Positions 54,034 through 64,000 of a stretch of 64,000 bases of DNA are shown one piece after another; the first letter of the stretch is position 1, and each line of letters starts with the position of its first letter. Position numbers and translations under genes: made by a program. Below the pieces are notes generated by a model that had not been told where the DNA came from, searched no databases, and was given only the letters and a program-made list of their open reading frames with translations. Source of the stretch: UBA4802 sp964509195 (GTDB lineage: Bacteria; Spirochaetota; UBA4802; UB4802). The stretch is from assembly GCA_964509195.1 (NCBI GenBank), contig CAZDWJ010000007.1, positions 1-64,000 on the forward strand, written 5' to 3'.

Positions 54034-57000
54034 TTACCAATCAAATCCTGCTTTATTACTATCAAGACCTGCATTAAAGAATATATTCTGTGTTGGAACA
54101 AAGATATATCGCTGTGAACGTGAATTGCCCTGTATATTAATCTTAACTGCTTTCCAATCACGAGTGGTATTACCTGGATCATTTGCACCAACAGGCATCA
54201 ATATCTGTCGTACCATTCCTTGCGAATCATATATTCGTACAACTATGTCTGTACCTCCAGCATACCAATTAGTACCGGAAAAATTCCTTACAGTATATGT
54301 ATATATTCCACGAGCATACTGCACTCCACCACATCGCCATAAATTGATAGCTTCAGGACCAAATCCAGCACCTGTAATGGGATTACCCGGATATACATCC
54401 TGGACTAATGCTGTTGTTGATTTAGTACCAGTACGATCTGGCACTGTAGAACTACCACCAGGTCCACGTTCATATAGACCTGTAAGTTCATAATAATTAT
54501 ATTGCCATGCATTAGTTGTATATCCAATATATCCCACATGGAATCTATTTTGAGGATTATTATAATTTGTGTCTGCTTCTACTACTGTTTGAGAAGTTGG
54601 CCCTACAACATGCAAATCAAGATCCTGAGGAACGTTACCCCATAATACAATAACCCTTACCATTGGTTCTATAAGATATGCACATAGTGCCTGTCTACCT
54701 ATATTTCTATTGCCATTTACTACAACATTATCAACCAAAAGATCATAATATTGGACTTTACTAAATTTAATAGTATATACACCAGGATTAACAGTACTTG
54801 TAGCAAAGGTACCATTAGTGTCTGTTGATTTTGTATCAATGAGATTATTCTGCCAATCATACACTTGCACTGTAACACCTTGTATTTTGCTGGCATCATT
54901 GGCATCTATGACCATGCCAGTAATTTGCCCACTGGTTGCAGTAGTTGGAACCATATAAAGAATACCTGCACTTGTTTGATTGCCTAATGTTATAGTAATA
55001 TTACTTTTGGTTGTATTGTAATAGCCAGTTTTACTAGCAACAAGTTTATAATAATTGTTACCAATTGGAACTCCTACAAAAGCAAATTGGCCATTTTCAT
55101 CAGTTACAGTACTATCAATTAAGAATTCACCAATCATAGTACGAACTTCAACTGTTACACCGCTTAATGGTGAAAAACCAACAGCATTTCTCACTACACC
55201 TGCTACTGAACCAATGAGAGTTATACCATTACTGGGTGCTCCCCATGGTTTCCAGCCAGGATCGTTAATAGGCAATTCATTTTGATCAGTTACAGATACA
55301 CGAGCAAAATACTTTTGAATATCAGTACTCGTTGCAGTAAACGTATATGAGTCATTATTTCCAACTTTCCCTTCATATATAACATTATTAAAATTACTGT
55401 CAGATGCAATCTGAATCTTTACATCGGCAGTACCAATAGGTCTTACCCAGCTAAACTGTAAAGCAGCATAAGTTGTATAATCACCCATATCAACAGTAGC
55501 AGGTGACACCAAAGGAGGAGGATTTATAGTCCATGAATAGCTGGTTGGTGTTTGTTGCCAGTTGCCTGCTAAATCTCTAGCAATAACATCAATAACATAA
55601 TTACCTGGCGTAAGCCCACTTATACTGATAGGAAAATCTTTTATGATTTCGCTGCTTGTAGGTATCCATGCCCCGTTATTAATTCTATACCTGTATGCTA
55701 CAACCTGAGAACCTGCAACTGTAATATTCACTGATGTATCAATTGTTGGATTTTGAGGCAAATTTTCCAATGTTGCTATTGGTGCTACTGTATCTACTTC
55801 CCAGGTGTATTGCGTTGCATCCTGTTCTGCCTGTTCAAAATAAGGCGGACTAATACTTTTCCTGCCACATACATAAATTGTATGAACTCCATCGTGCAAG
55901 TTACTAAGTATAATATGCTGGGAGACATCGTACCAGTTACTCCATGAACTGTTGTTTAATTTATATTTATATTGTATGATACCTGTTCCTGCTATGATAA
56001 ACTCAGCCCATTTTTGATTTGTTGGATTTTCAGGTCTATTGGTAATTGCAGCAATTGGACTGGTATAATCAACTCTCCATGTATATGTTTTTGCAAACGC
56101 TTCATTTGTCCAGTTACCTGCCTCGTCACGTGCAATTACATATAAAGTATATCTATTCTCTAATAAATTATTTCTTATAATATTAGTACCTATTGATATA
56201 GGACCGCTCCAATCTTCTGTATTCATCTTATAACGATAATGCGTTATACCTGAACCCGTTACAATAATATTTATAGACGTTTCATTTGTTGGATTATTTG
56301 GCAAATTTTGTAAAATGATCTCCGGTGGCATAGGTGGTGTTATATCTATAACCCAGGTATATTCTGTTGCGTTATCTTCAGACTGCCAACTACCTGCTTG
56401 ATTTTTGCCAATTACTTTGATAGTGTGGCTTCCTTCCATAAGGCCAAGCCTTATAATAGAATCATTTATGTCAATTTCACCACTCCACGCTAAATTATCC
56501 AATTTATACTTGTATTTAACCACCTCACTTCCTATAACCCTAATATTAATACCAGTTTGATTGGTTATAAATGGTGGCAATGTTGTTATATCAAATTGTG
56601 CAACTGGTGTAGATGTATCTATAGTCCACGTATATGAAGTTGGAGATTCATGATCTTGCCAATTACCTGCTTCATCTCGCGCTATAACATAGAGAGTATG
56701 TGTTCCACCTGGTATATTATTAATTCTAATTTCATCATCATTAGCTAAGAGTATCTCCTGACTACCACGTGGATCAGGGTTATTTAAAGAATATTTATAT
56801 GCATATACACCAACACCATATACTTTTACCTGTATAGATTGATTACTGGTTGGGTTTTGTGGTAAGTTGCTTAATTGAACAACAGGCGCAATTGTGTCAA
56901 CTACCCATTCACACGTAGTAGCTGCTTCCACATCCTGCCATTGACTTAAATTATTTTTACCAATAACTTTTATAATGTGATATCCTTCAGATAAATTACT

Positions 57001-59247
57001 TATACTGATTGGATCCGAAATATCTCTTTCAGCACTCCAGCTTTGTGTATCCAGTTTAAATTTATATGCTACAATATCGCTACCACCAACATTAATATTT
57101 ATTGAATTAACGTTTGTGTAATACGGTGGTGTATCTGAAAGTATAGCAGTAGGTAAAGAAGTATTTATTAACCAAGTATACTCTGTTGGTGTAGTTTGCC
57201 AATTACCAGCTTTATCACATCCTACTACCTGTATAGTATGATAGCCTTCACCAAGATCATTTAAATCTATTGAAGGATATTGAATCCTATCATATTCCTG
57301 GCTCCAATTACTTCCATTATACTTATACTTATACTTTATCACACCAACTCCACCAATAACAAAACTAGCACTTTGCATATTAGTTACTGCTGGAGGTTTA
57401 TTAAGCAAAACTACTTCAGGTGGTGTAGTATCTATTTCCCATATGTGCTGAGTTGCTGCCTGAAAACTTTGCCAATTACCAGCTAAATCTTTCCCTATTA
57501 CAGATAAAGTATACACCCCATCGTTTAAATTTGTTCTTATAATATTAATTGTACTATTAATTTCTTGCGACCATACAGTTGTATTAAAGCAATACTTATA
57601 TGAAACAACTTCCGCAGGCCCAATACCAATATCAATGATATTAATATTAGTATTTGGTTGTGGTAAATTATATAGAACAACTTTTGGTGGCGTAATATCC
57701 ACTTTCCAGCTATATTCAGTTGCATTTACAGCGCTTTGCATATTACCGGCTGCGTCAATACCCATAACTTTAATAGTGTAGTTGCCTTCAGGCAATGATG
57801 ATAATTCTAACAGTTGATTTACACTATAGGTACCGCTTAATTCTTGTTCTATGCCATTTTTATAAAGTTTATATCGATATGCTACCACATCACCTGCTAA
57901 TGACGAAACAACTATTGCAGTTTTTTGCTTATTAGTTGGATTTGCAGGAAGATTCGTTAACGTACATATAGGAGGTACAGTATCTACAGTCCACGTATAT
58001 TCTATTTCCTCAGTCTCAGTTGACGTATTACCAGGTATTATTGCTCCAACAATTTTTATGTTATAATCACCATCAGTTAAGTTATTTAATGCAATTGGCT
58101 GATCTATTGATATATAACTACTCCAGGGTTGGTTGTTAACACTGTATTTATAAAAATATATATCCTGTCCACTTATAACAAATGTTGCATTTCGTATTCG
58201 TGTATATCTTTCAGGCTTGCTCAAAATTTGTATTGCACTTCCTGCTATTATCCGCCATTCAAAGATCGTTGGGTTTATCTGTTCATTGCCAGCATCATCA
58301 ATTCCTTTTACCTCTAAACGATAGTTACCATTTAATAAATTTTTTCTTATAATGGGAGCATTAATTGATATAACATTACTCCATGGTTCTGAATTAATCC
58401 TATATCTATAAGTAGTAACATCCAAACCTCCTACCATAACTGCTATTTCTTTTGAACTAGTAACTATCTCTGGTGTTCTCAAAAGAGTTGCAATTGGTGG
58501 AGTTTTATCAATGATAAAATGTATTTCGGTTGCCTGATTAATATCCTGTAAATTACCATTTTCGTCTTTTCCAATTACTCTAATGTTGTGTATTCCTTCC
58601 GAAAGATTTTGTAAAATTAAATTCTGTGAACATTCAATTTCATTGCTAAATGGTGAATTATCTAAAGAAAATGAATAATATCCTGAAGTACTGTCATTAA
58701 CTTTTATAAAAAACTCTATAGTTTGAGAATTAAAATAATAGATGCTTAAGTCATCTGAAATATTTTTGATACTTCCATTAATATTTGCCCATATCGATGC
58801 AACAGTTTGACCTTTCCCTATAAATTTTACCAATCCATTTAGTAATATATTTCCCGCCCTATCTTTAATATTTTGTACAAGTAACGTGTAATCTTTTCCA
58901 TGATACATGCCATAAGTAAGACCTGTTGAGACAGTTAACACAACTTCTTTGTTATTGCTACCCATTTCTGGAGCTGGATCAGATACCACATTAACTCTAT
59001 TAATACCCTGAATATAATAATTCAAATAATTTGTTGCACTATCACTATCAACTTCTTCATCAAACAATACTTTTATCTGTTTGCTAGATATAGCCACAGC
59101 AGAAACAACTTGTGGTGGTGTAGTATCTGGTGTATAGGGAATGCTTAAAGTATCCCGTTCTTTTTTATAATTATGAAACACATCACCACTACAGGATATA
59201 GTAATTGTGGAAATTATTAGCATTCCTATTTTACTTATAATTTTCAT
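54034..59247 (-). CDS. Giant repeat lipoprotein with carboxypeptidase-regulatory-like and YfaP-like C-terminal domains
   Basis: A 1737-residue lipoprotein (lipobox TISCS, Cys about residue 20 from the ATG at 59247, which has AAGGA upstream). An SbsA-Ig-like first domain is followed by 12 copies of an about 90-residue repeat, each ending in a string like WSxxxDITPP...GNWQ...YTWTID. Then come a beta domain (about 1240-1345), two CarboxypepD-regulatory-like repeats (for example TDENGQFAFVGVPIGNNYYK, STDTNGTFATSTVNPGVYTI), and a C-terminal YfaP/DUF2135-like domain with LWGNVPQDLDLHVVGPT. Surface adhesin or glycan-binding protein is the best guess; the partner is unknown. Confidence 0.8.
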   Translation of the reverse strand: MKIISKIGMLIISTITISCSGDVFHNYKKERDTLSIPYTPDTTPPQVVSAVAISSKQIKVLFDEEVDSDSATNYLNYYIQGINRVNVVSDPAPEMGSNNKEVVLTVSTGLTYGMYHGKDYTLLVQNIKDRAGNILLNGLVKFIGKGQTVASIWANINGSIKNISDDLSIYYFNSQTIEFFIKVNDSTSGYYSFSLDNSPFSNEIECSQNLILQNLSEGIHNIRVIGKDENGNLQDINQATEIHFIIDKTPPIATLLRTPEIVTSSKEIAVMVGGLDVTTYRYRINSEPWSNVISINAPIIRKNLLNGNYRLEVKGIDDAGNEQINPTIFEWRIIAGSAIQILSKPERYTRIRNATFVISGQDIYFYKYSVNNQPWSSYISIDQPIALNNLTDGDYNIKIVGAIIPGNTSTETEEIEYTWTVDTVPPICTLTNLPANPTNKQKTAIVVSSLAGDVVAYRYKLYKNGIEQELSGTYSVNQLLELSSLPEGNYTIKVMGIDAAGNMQSAVNATEYSWKVDITPPKVVLYNLPQPNTNINIIDIGIGPAEVVSYKYCFNTTVWSQEINSTINIIRTNLNDGVYTLSVIGKDLAGNWQSFQAATQHIWEIDTTPPEVVLLNKPPAVTNMQSASFVIGGVGVIKYKYKYNGSNWSQEYDRIQYPSIDLNDLGEGYHTIQVVGCDKAGNWQTTPTEYTWLINTSLPTAILSDTPPYYTNVNSININVGGSDIVAYKFKLDTQSWSAERDISDPISISNLSEGYHIIKVIGKNNLSQWQDVEAATTCEWVVDTIAPVVQLSNLPQNPTSNQSIQVKVYGVGVYAYKYSLNNPDPRGSQEILLANDDEIRINNIPGGTHTLYVIARDEAGNWQDHESPTSYTWTIDTSTPVAQFDITTLPPFITNQTGINIRVIGSEVVKYKYKLDNLAWSGEIDINDSIIRLGLMEGSHTIKVIGKNQAGSWQSEDNATEYTWVIDITPPMPPEIILQNLPNNPTNETSINIIVTGSGITHYRYKMNTEDWSGPISIGTNIIRNNLLENRYTLYVIARDEAGNWTNEAFAKTYTWRVDYTSPIAAITNRPENPTNQKWAEFIIAGTGIIQYKYKLNNSSWSNWYDVSQHIILSNLHDGVHTIYVCGRKSISPPYFEQAEQDATQYTWEVDTVAPIATLENLPQNPTIDTSVNITVAGSQVVAYRYRINNGAWIPTSSEIIKDFPISISGLTPGNYVIDVIARDLAGNWQQTPTSYSWTINPPPLVSPATVDMGDYTTYAALQFSWVRPIGTADVKIQIASDSNFNNVIYEGKVGNNDSYTFTATSTDIQKYFARVSVTDQNELPINDPGWKPWGAPSNGITLIGSVAGVVRNAVGFSPLSGVTVEVRTMIGEFLIDSTVTDENGQFAFVGVPIGNNYYKLVASKTGYYNTTKSNITITLGNQTSAGILYMVPTTATSGQITGMVIDANDASKIQGVTVQVYDWQNNLIDTKSTDTNGTFATSTVNPGVYTIKFSKVQYYDLLVDNVVVNGNRNIGRQALCAYLIEPMVRVIVLWGNVPQDLDLHVVGPTSQTVVEADTNYNNPQNRFHVGYIGYTTNAWQYNYYELTGLYERGPGGSSTVPDRTGTKSTTALVQDVYPGNPITGAGFGPEAINLWRCGGVQYARGIYTYTVRNFSGTNWYAGGTDIVVRIYDSQGMVRQILMPVGANDPGNTTRDWKAVKINIQGNSRSQRYIFVPTQNIFFNAGLDSNKAGFDW
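55530..58790 (-). repeat. Twelve tandem about 270-bp repeats in the giant lipoprotein gene
   Basis: Twelve units of about 90 codons each, diverged at the DNA level but sharing the NLPxNPTN start, a YKYKLNxxxWS middle and an AGNWQ..YTWxID end. They were expanded by duplication and have since drifted, so the array is old. Confidence 0.7.
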
Positions 59248-59306
59248 ACAATACAATCCTTAATAGATCTTAAAGGTAACATAGAAGTACCTCTATTTTA
59301 CTTTTC

Positions 59307-62300
59307 TTAATATCTAATAACTTTTAGATCATCAATAATGACATTTTGACCTTGCTCACCTGCTGAATACGCTCGCAATTTAATCCATACAGTACTATAT
59401 CCAACTCCCGAGAATGGGGATAAATCAACATAGTGTGTATGCCATACCGGGTTATTATTGCTCAAAGACCAATCATACCTAAAGACATCATTCATTGCAC
59501 CTGCATCAATAGGGTAGAAGTTTTGACCATCTACACTAAGTAAAACCTGTATCCTATCATCAGCATTATAGATTCGCTCATGATACATTTTAAATTCTAA
59601 CATATAGCTACCTAAAGCTGATAAGTTGTATGAATTGATAGAAACAACATCTGCAAAAAAACCTTCATTCCATTCCCAACTGCTGGCTTTTACAAAATAA
59701 CTACCCTGCTGAGGAGTCAATTGTGTACCATTACCAGATCGCTCAAAAGTACTTCGCAACCAATCTGCATTATCAGTACTAATATTCCTAAAAGTAGAAA
59801 AGTAAGGATGATTATATAGTTCAAATCCTTCAGAAATCAAAATTACCGAACCAGTTGAATTTCCAGTAGTAAATGTACATATAATTTGCCCTGAAGCAGT
59901 TGCATTATTACCAGCAACATCTTGAAAACTAGTAGTTCCTGAGTTCAATGAAACTGAGTACGTAGTATTTGCCGTTAACTGACCTACATTAAAAACAACT
60001 GTTCTTCCTCCTTCTATCCACCCTAGACGAGAGTTGGTAACTGAAGGATTTATAGTAATTAAAGAATCCCTTGTTTGATTCATCATTTCATTAAAACGTA
60101 TAATGAATTTTCCAAAACTAGTTCCAACATTAGTAGCCCCATTAGTTGGTATAGTAGCAATAACTAAAGGTCCCTCACTATCACTACCTGTTGTAAAATT
60201 TAATATACCATCACCTACATAATTTGTTCTACTTATTCTATTCCCATGGGTATCCTCAAAACTTCCACCCCAACCATACAATTTAAATTGATATTGGGTA
60301 TTAGCCTTACATTGCCCTTTTAAGGTATACACTATCTGTGTAGCATCAGTTGACCAACTATAAGCCGCAGGTGTCAGAGGAGAAGGTATTGTAGAACCTG
60401 AAACACCTTCAAATATTTCAAGCCACTTTTTATTTGTATTCATTGGTCTATTGAACGAAACTCTTACATTAGTCAATTTTCGGTTTACATTTGTTGCTCC
60501 ATCACTTATACTAGAGTATGTTGATCCATTATTAGTTGATATTTCAATATTTGTTATTATTGGACTGCTAAAAGTTGTAAATGTCCATGTAGTTTGTTGT
60601 AGTGCATTATTGTACCTATCTCTTATGCTATTAAATAAGGTTACTGTATATGTAGTGTTATTTTGCAATTCAGAACCAGGCGTAAGTGTAGCTGTTCTTG
60701 TTGCTTCATCATATACAACATAACATGTAGGAACTCCTGAACCTGTTAAAGTAAATGTAGTATTTGTAACATTGACAACCGGTTCACTGAAAGTAACTGT
60801 AACAGTTGGCCTTAAAGGAACACCTGTAGCGCCAACTGCCGGGTATCGATACACAATCGATGGAGAAATTATATCTTGCTCAGTTGTAAATTGCCAAGTA
60901 TGAGTAGTTTGTAAATAATTCAAAGCCACATCCTTTATTCCATTTGTTCCACCCTCTACAATTACTGTATAAGTTGTATTTTGTTCTAGATAATCTACTG
61001 GTTTTAAAGTAGCTGTAAATGTTATTGGATTATACTCTATTTCAGCAGGTATGGTCATACTTCCTTTCTTTAGTGTAATTTTTGCTGTTGCATTTATAAC
61101 ATGTTCAGTAAATGTAACCCTGACATTTGAATTTAGTGGAACTCCTGTTGCTCCAGGAGCTGGAAAGCGACTTCCTGCCACTATTTCAGGTGGTGTAGTA
61201 TCAACTACTCTTTGTGTAGTAAACTGCCATGTATATTCATTTAACATGTGATTAGGAGTTTGAGCCCTGTCTTTTATATCAGTTGTAATTTTCACAGTAT
61301 ACGTGGTATCACCCTGCAAATTGCCTTGAGGCATTAATGTTAAAGTTTTGTTCTGATCATCATATATTATTTGTGCAGAAACAGCGGGTTCTAAATAAAA
61401 TGAAGTATTACTATAGCCCTGTATTGATTCAGAAAATGTTGCCACAACATTCCCATTTATTGCATAACCGGTAGTTCCATTTGGAGGATATGTGCTTACA
61501 ACCATTGGTGGAATAGTATCGGCTGGAGTGCTGAATGACCATGACAAAGGTATTAATTGATTATTTGCCCTATCTTTAATTGCACTTGTCAAATATGCAG
61601 TAAATGTGTGTTCATATGGGAGTTCCTGTAACACTTCAATTTCAGCAGTTAAAAGTCCCTGATAATATGTCACTATTGCTGGTATAGTTTGATTGTATTG
61701 ATCTTTTACATAGAAAGAACTACCATTGACCCCCCGAACATCCTCACTGAAGACTACCATTACTTTTTTGTTATTCCAGTTATTAAAACCCTCTTGTGGG
61801 ATTTTCATCACTACAGTTGGGGATGTTTCATCTAAAGCTGTTATCTCAAAGGTCCATTGCAAAGGTAATAAAGGATTATTTTGTGGTGATATATCTGTAA
61901 TTCCTGATATTAATTCTACTCTATAAGTACCAGTTTGCTCAATACTTGTTAATGGTATCAGCAATGCTGATGAAATTTTATTTGTTGGATCATAACTATA
62001 TGTAACATTGCTTTCAACAGGGAAATTATCTGATTGTCGTATCAACCTAAAGGTTGCATTGTTTACCCCTTGTACCTGTTCGCTGAATATTACTCGCACC
62101 TCAACTGCATTACCAGGGATATCAGGCGTACCTTGTTCTGGGGTCTTAAAAACAACTACTGGTGGAGTTGTATCATAAGTAGTAGTAAAAGACCAGATAA
62201 CTGTTGAAGCAAATTTATTACCCGCAACATCTTTTATGGCAGTACTGGTGCCACCAATAACAATAACAGTATATAGTGAATCATATTCAAGGTTACTGTT

Positions 62301-64000
62301 GGGTGTTACATTAACTCGTTTAGCTATGGGATCATAATGTATCATAGTTGAAACCAAGGAACCGTTAACATCACCCTTTTTCAATTGTATTGATTCTGGA
62401 CCAATTCCACTTACTGGTTCGCTAAAATCTATTTTTATAGAAGCTGAAATAGGTATATTAGTAGCATTATCAATGGGATACTTTGATATAATTGTTGGTG
62501 GTGTTGTATCAGGCTCATTCCCTGTTTCAAATGTCCATTCTGTTTGATTTAATGTATTATTACTGGTATCCTTAATATCTGTTGTTAAAATAACCCTGAA
62601 CGTGGCTTCAAATGGTAAGGGTAAATCAGGCTTGAATACAGCACTTTGTGTTGCAGGGTGATATTCAACTCTACCACTTAAATATTGACCATTATTTTCA
62701 TTTTTTACTTTAAAAGAATTTTGATTAACACCAATAACTTGTTCACTAAATTTTACTTCAATATTAATATTATTCCCTACATTGCCCGCACCTTCGGATG
62801 GATACTTATAAACTATATCCGGTTTAGTTGTATCCTGAATTCTAAATTGCCAGCTAGTCGCATTCAATGGATTGTTAGATAAATCTTTTATATCCTGCGT
62901 TAATGTTACTTTATACCATACACCTTCACTCAATACAGCTATAGGTATAAATGTTGCTTGCCGCATTGAATTATTGTAACTCACACTGCCACTTACCTCA
63001 ATCCCGCTATCAACACGTTCAACTTTAAACGAAGAATTACTGATTCCTGTTACACTTTCGCTAAATGTAACAGTAATAGGCGTATCTATTGGATTATCTA
63101 TTGAATTATTATCAGGATTTTTTTCAATAATTACAGGTGGTGTAGTATCTGGTTCATCAGCAGTGGTAAATTCCCATTGAAGCTCATTAAGAGGGTTGTG
63201 TGCTAAGTCACGAATATTATTTGAAAGTGTAACACGATAATCTGTACCACTCGAAAGCAAAGCATAACATGTTGCAGTTTTAGTAGAATCATCATATAAA
63301 ATTGTTCTATCAACATCTTCCCATGCTGCTCCGTTATACCTTTCAAGTATAAAGTTATTTCTATTAGTTACTGTATAATTTTTTATTGATTCACTAAATG
63401 TGACCTGTATTAACGCATTAGTAGGAACACTACTTCCTTCTGGATACTTTGATGTTACTGTAGGGTTGCTTTTATCATCAGTTCTAAAACTAAACTGATA
63501 AAAATCCAAATTATTACCTGCATTATCTGTTATTGTATCAGTGCAGTAAACAGTATAAAACGTCCATTCTTCTAAAGGTTGTGTTGGTCTTATTATTGCA
63601 GTTTTTGTTAGGCTATTATACTCTACAACTGCATTGATAAGTGTTGTATTGTCTTTTTTGATATACACCGTAGCACTACTTACATTTACCACCTCCTCAC
63701 TAAATACAACATATATAGGTGTATTTATATCAATATAATATTGATTCTGTGGACTTTTATCTATAATGGTGGGTTTTATTGTATCTTCTTCAATACCAGT
63801 AAAGAATGCCCAGGACTCTGGCTGAAGAGCTACACCCGCTCTACTACGTATATCGCTGGTAAGTGTTACATAATATATAGCATTATAATTAAGGTTTTCA
63901 AGTGGTTTTAATGTTGCTGTATTAGTTGCATCATCATAATTGATAGTTGCAGGTACTTTTCCCGCTGCATTAAGTTTTTCAAGATAAAAAGTTTTATTGT
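59307..64000 (-). CDS. Giant SbsA-Ig (Big_5) repeat surface protein, 5' end beyond the right edge
   Basis: The window shows 1563 C-terminal residues; the frame stays open from 63692 to position 64000 (NKTFYLEKLNAAGKVPATIN), so the true start is outside. It has 12 complete and one partial SbsA-Ig-like unit of about 100 residues, each with a PxIVxKYPxxGA start, VTFSEPV middle and TWTFTT end, then a C-terminal MAM/choice-of-anchor-like domain (about 170 residues: SEGFELYNHPYFSTFRNIST, VIDDLKVIRY). It lies 59 bases upstream of the lipoprotein gene and is probably co-transcribed with it. A surface or secreted matrix protein is likely. Confidence 0.82.
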   Translation of the reverse strand, partial: NKTFYLEKLNAAGKVPATINYDDATNTATLKPLENLNYNAIYYVTLTSDIRSRAGVALQPESWAFFTGIEEDTIKPTIIDKSPQNQYYIDINTPIYVVFSEEVVNVSSATVYIKKDNTTLINAVVEYNSLTKTAIIRPTQPLEEWTFYTVYCTDTITDNAGNNLDFYQFSFRTDDKSNPTVTSKYPEGSSVPTNALIQVTFSESIKNYTVTNRNNFILERYNGAAWEDVDRTILYDDSTKTATCYALLSSGTDYRVTLSNNIRDLAHNPLNELQWEFTTADEPDTTPPVIIEKNPDNNSIDNPIDTPITVTFSESVTGISNSSFKVERVDSGIEVSGSVSYNNSMRQATFIPIAVLSEGVWYKVTLTQDIKDLSNNPLNATSWQFRIQDTTKPDIVYKYPSEGAGNVGNNINIEVKFSEQVIGVNQNSFKVKNENNGQYLSGRVEYHPATQSAVFKPDLPLPFEATFRVILTTDIKDTSNNTLNQTEWTFETGNEPDTTPPTIISKYPIDNATNIPISASIKIDFSEPVSGIGPESIQLKKGDVNGSLVSTMIHYDPIAKRVNVTPNSNLEYDSLYTVIVIGGTSTAIKDVAGNKFASTVIWSFTTTYDTTPPVVVFKTPEQGTPDIPGNAVEVRVIFSEQVQGVNNATFRLIRQSDNFPVESNVTYSYDPTNKISSALLIPLTSIEQTGTYRVELISGITDISPQNNPLLPLQWTFEITALDETSPTVVMKIPQEGFNNWNNKKVMVVFSEDVRGVNGSSFYVKDQYNQTIPAIVTYYQGLLTAEIEVLQELPYEHTFTAYLTSAIKDRANNQLIPLSWSFSTPADTIPPMVVSTYPPNGTTGYAINGNVVATFSESIQGYSNTSFYLEPAVSAQIIYDDQNKTLTLMPQGNLQGDTTYTVKITTDIKDRAQTPNHMLNEYTWQFTTQRVVDTTPPEIVAGSRFPAPGATGVPLNSNVRVTFTEHVINATAKITLKKGSMTIPAEIEYNPITFTATLKPVDYLEQNTTYTVIVEGGTNGIKDVALNYLQTTHTWQFTTEQDIISPSIVYRYPAVGATGVPLRPTVTVTFSEPVVNVTNTTFTLTGSGVPTCYVVYDEATRTATLTPGSELQNNTTYTVTLFNSIRDRYNNALQQTTWTFTTFSSPIITNIEISTNNGSTYSSISDGATNVNRKLTNVRVSFNRPMNTNKKWLEIFEGVSGSTIPSPLTPAAYSWSTDATQIVYTLKGQCKANTQYQFKLYGWGGSFEDTHGNRISRTNYVGDGILNFTTGSDSEGPLVIATIPTNGATNVGTSFGKFIIRFNEMMNQTRDSLITINPSVTNSRLGWIEGGRTVVFNVGQLTANTTYSVSLNSGTTSFQDVAGNNATASGQIICTFTTGNSTGSVILISEGFELYNHPYFSTFRNISTDNADWLRSTFERSGNGTQLTPQQGSYFVKASSWEWNEGFFADVVSINSYNLSALGSYMLEFKMYHERIYNADDRIQVLLSVDGQNFYPIDAGAMNDVFRYDWSLSNNNPVWHTHYVDLSPFSGVGYSTVWIKLRAYSAGEQGQNVIIDDLKVIRY
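59880..64000 (-). repeat. Array of about thirteen SbsA-Ig-encoding units
   Basis: Tandem units of about 300 bp, each giving the FSE..V and W.FTT signatures, in the gene running off the right edge. Copies are diverged in DNA. Confidence 0.65.

Noticed and set aside
54034..64000. The long tandem repeats as a CRISPR or satellite array
   Set aside because: The units are protein-coding, about 270-300 bp long and diverged, with no short identical repeats and spacers.

Overview
The window reads as a low-GC chromosome segment from a Gram-negative, respiratory and probably anaerobic bacterium. Evidence for two membranes is the set of lipoprotein signals, two beta-barrel-like secreted proteins, a bactofilin and a full rod-shape (mre/mrd/rod) operon. 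Spirochaetota is my best guess, from the SpoIIE/STAS proteins, a CNBD plus GHKL gene pair, and a small TPR protein with a cyclase-type tail. No rRNA or tRNA gene is visible to settle this, so the placement is inference.

Layout. 1-330: decayed IS21-type transposase end. 544-3428 (+): sulfur-relay and redox operon, DsrE2-like, TusA, DsrM-like cytochrome b, DsrK/HdrD-like Fe-S protein. 3474-7255 (-): 7TM-SpoIIE-TPR phosphatase, a small helix-rich protein, a HAD phosphatase. 7384-9354 (+): pyrD and hisC. 9323-15330 (-): lipoprotein, GHKL-like and CNBD proteins, then def-fmt-HNH. 15587-20442 (+): amidase, plsC, a MetH lacking its reactivation domain. 20588-25223 (+): a Qrc-type complex (pentaheme cytochrome, molybdopterin-family protein, four-cluster ferredoxin, NrfD). 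25272-32694 (-): folD, archease-rtcB, bactofilin, small TPR, polyprenyl synthase, STAS, comF, queC. 32812-40206 (-): rodA, mrdA, mreD, mreC, mreB and two membrane-anchored proteins. 40361-44679 (-): rRNA methyltransferase, eda, VOC protein, glmS, ferredoxin. 45065-51505: secreted permuted NlpC/P60-type protein, PKD protein, a tail-anchored protein on the other strand, and a YihY-family membrane protein interrupted by a beta-propeller. 51571-64000 (-): two beta-barrel-like proteins and two giant repeat surface proteins; the second runs off the right edge.

How the genes work together. The electron-transfer genes (DsrMK-like, Qrc-like, ferredoxin) suggest quinone-linked anaerobic respiration with periplasmic cytochrome donors and a TusA/DsrE sulfur carrier route. 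The mre/mrd/rod block and glmS serve cell-wall growth. metH and folD share one-carbon metabolism. The SpoIIE phosphatase, STAS protein and GHKL-like protein could be parts of a partner-switching regulatory system scattered over the window.

Most unusual signals: (1) the 9-mer GAGCTATCG occurs at least 12 times on both strands, in several reading frames and in one intergenic palindrome, far above expectation; (2) five Asp-box repeats are inserted between membrane segments of a YihY/BrkB protein; (3) two adjacent giant surface proteins are built from 12 or more Ig-like repeats each. I saw no CRISPR array, tRNA, rRNA or recognisable riboswitch.
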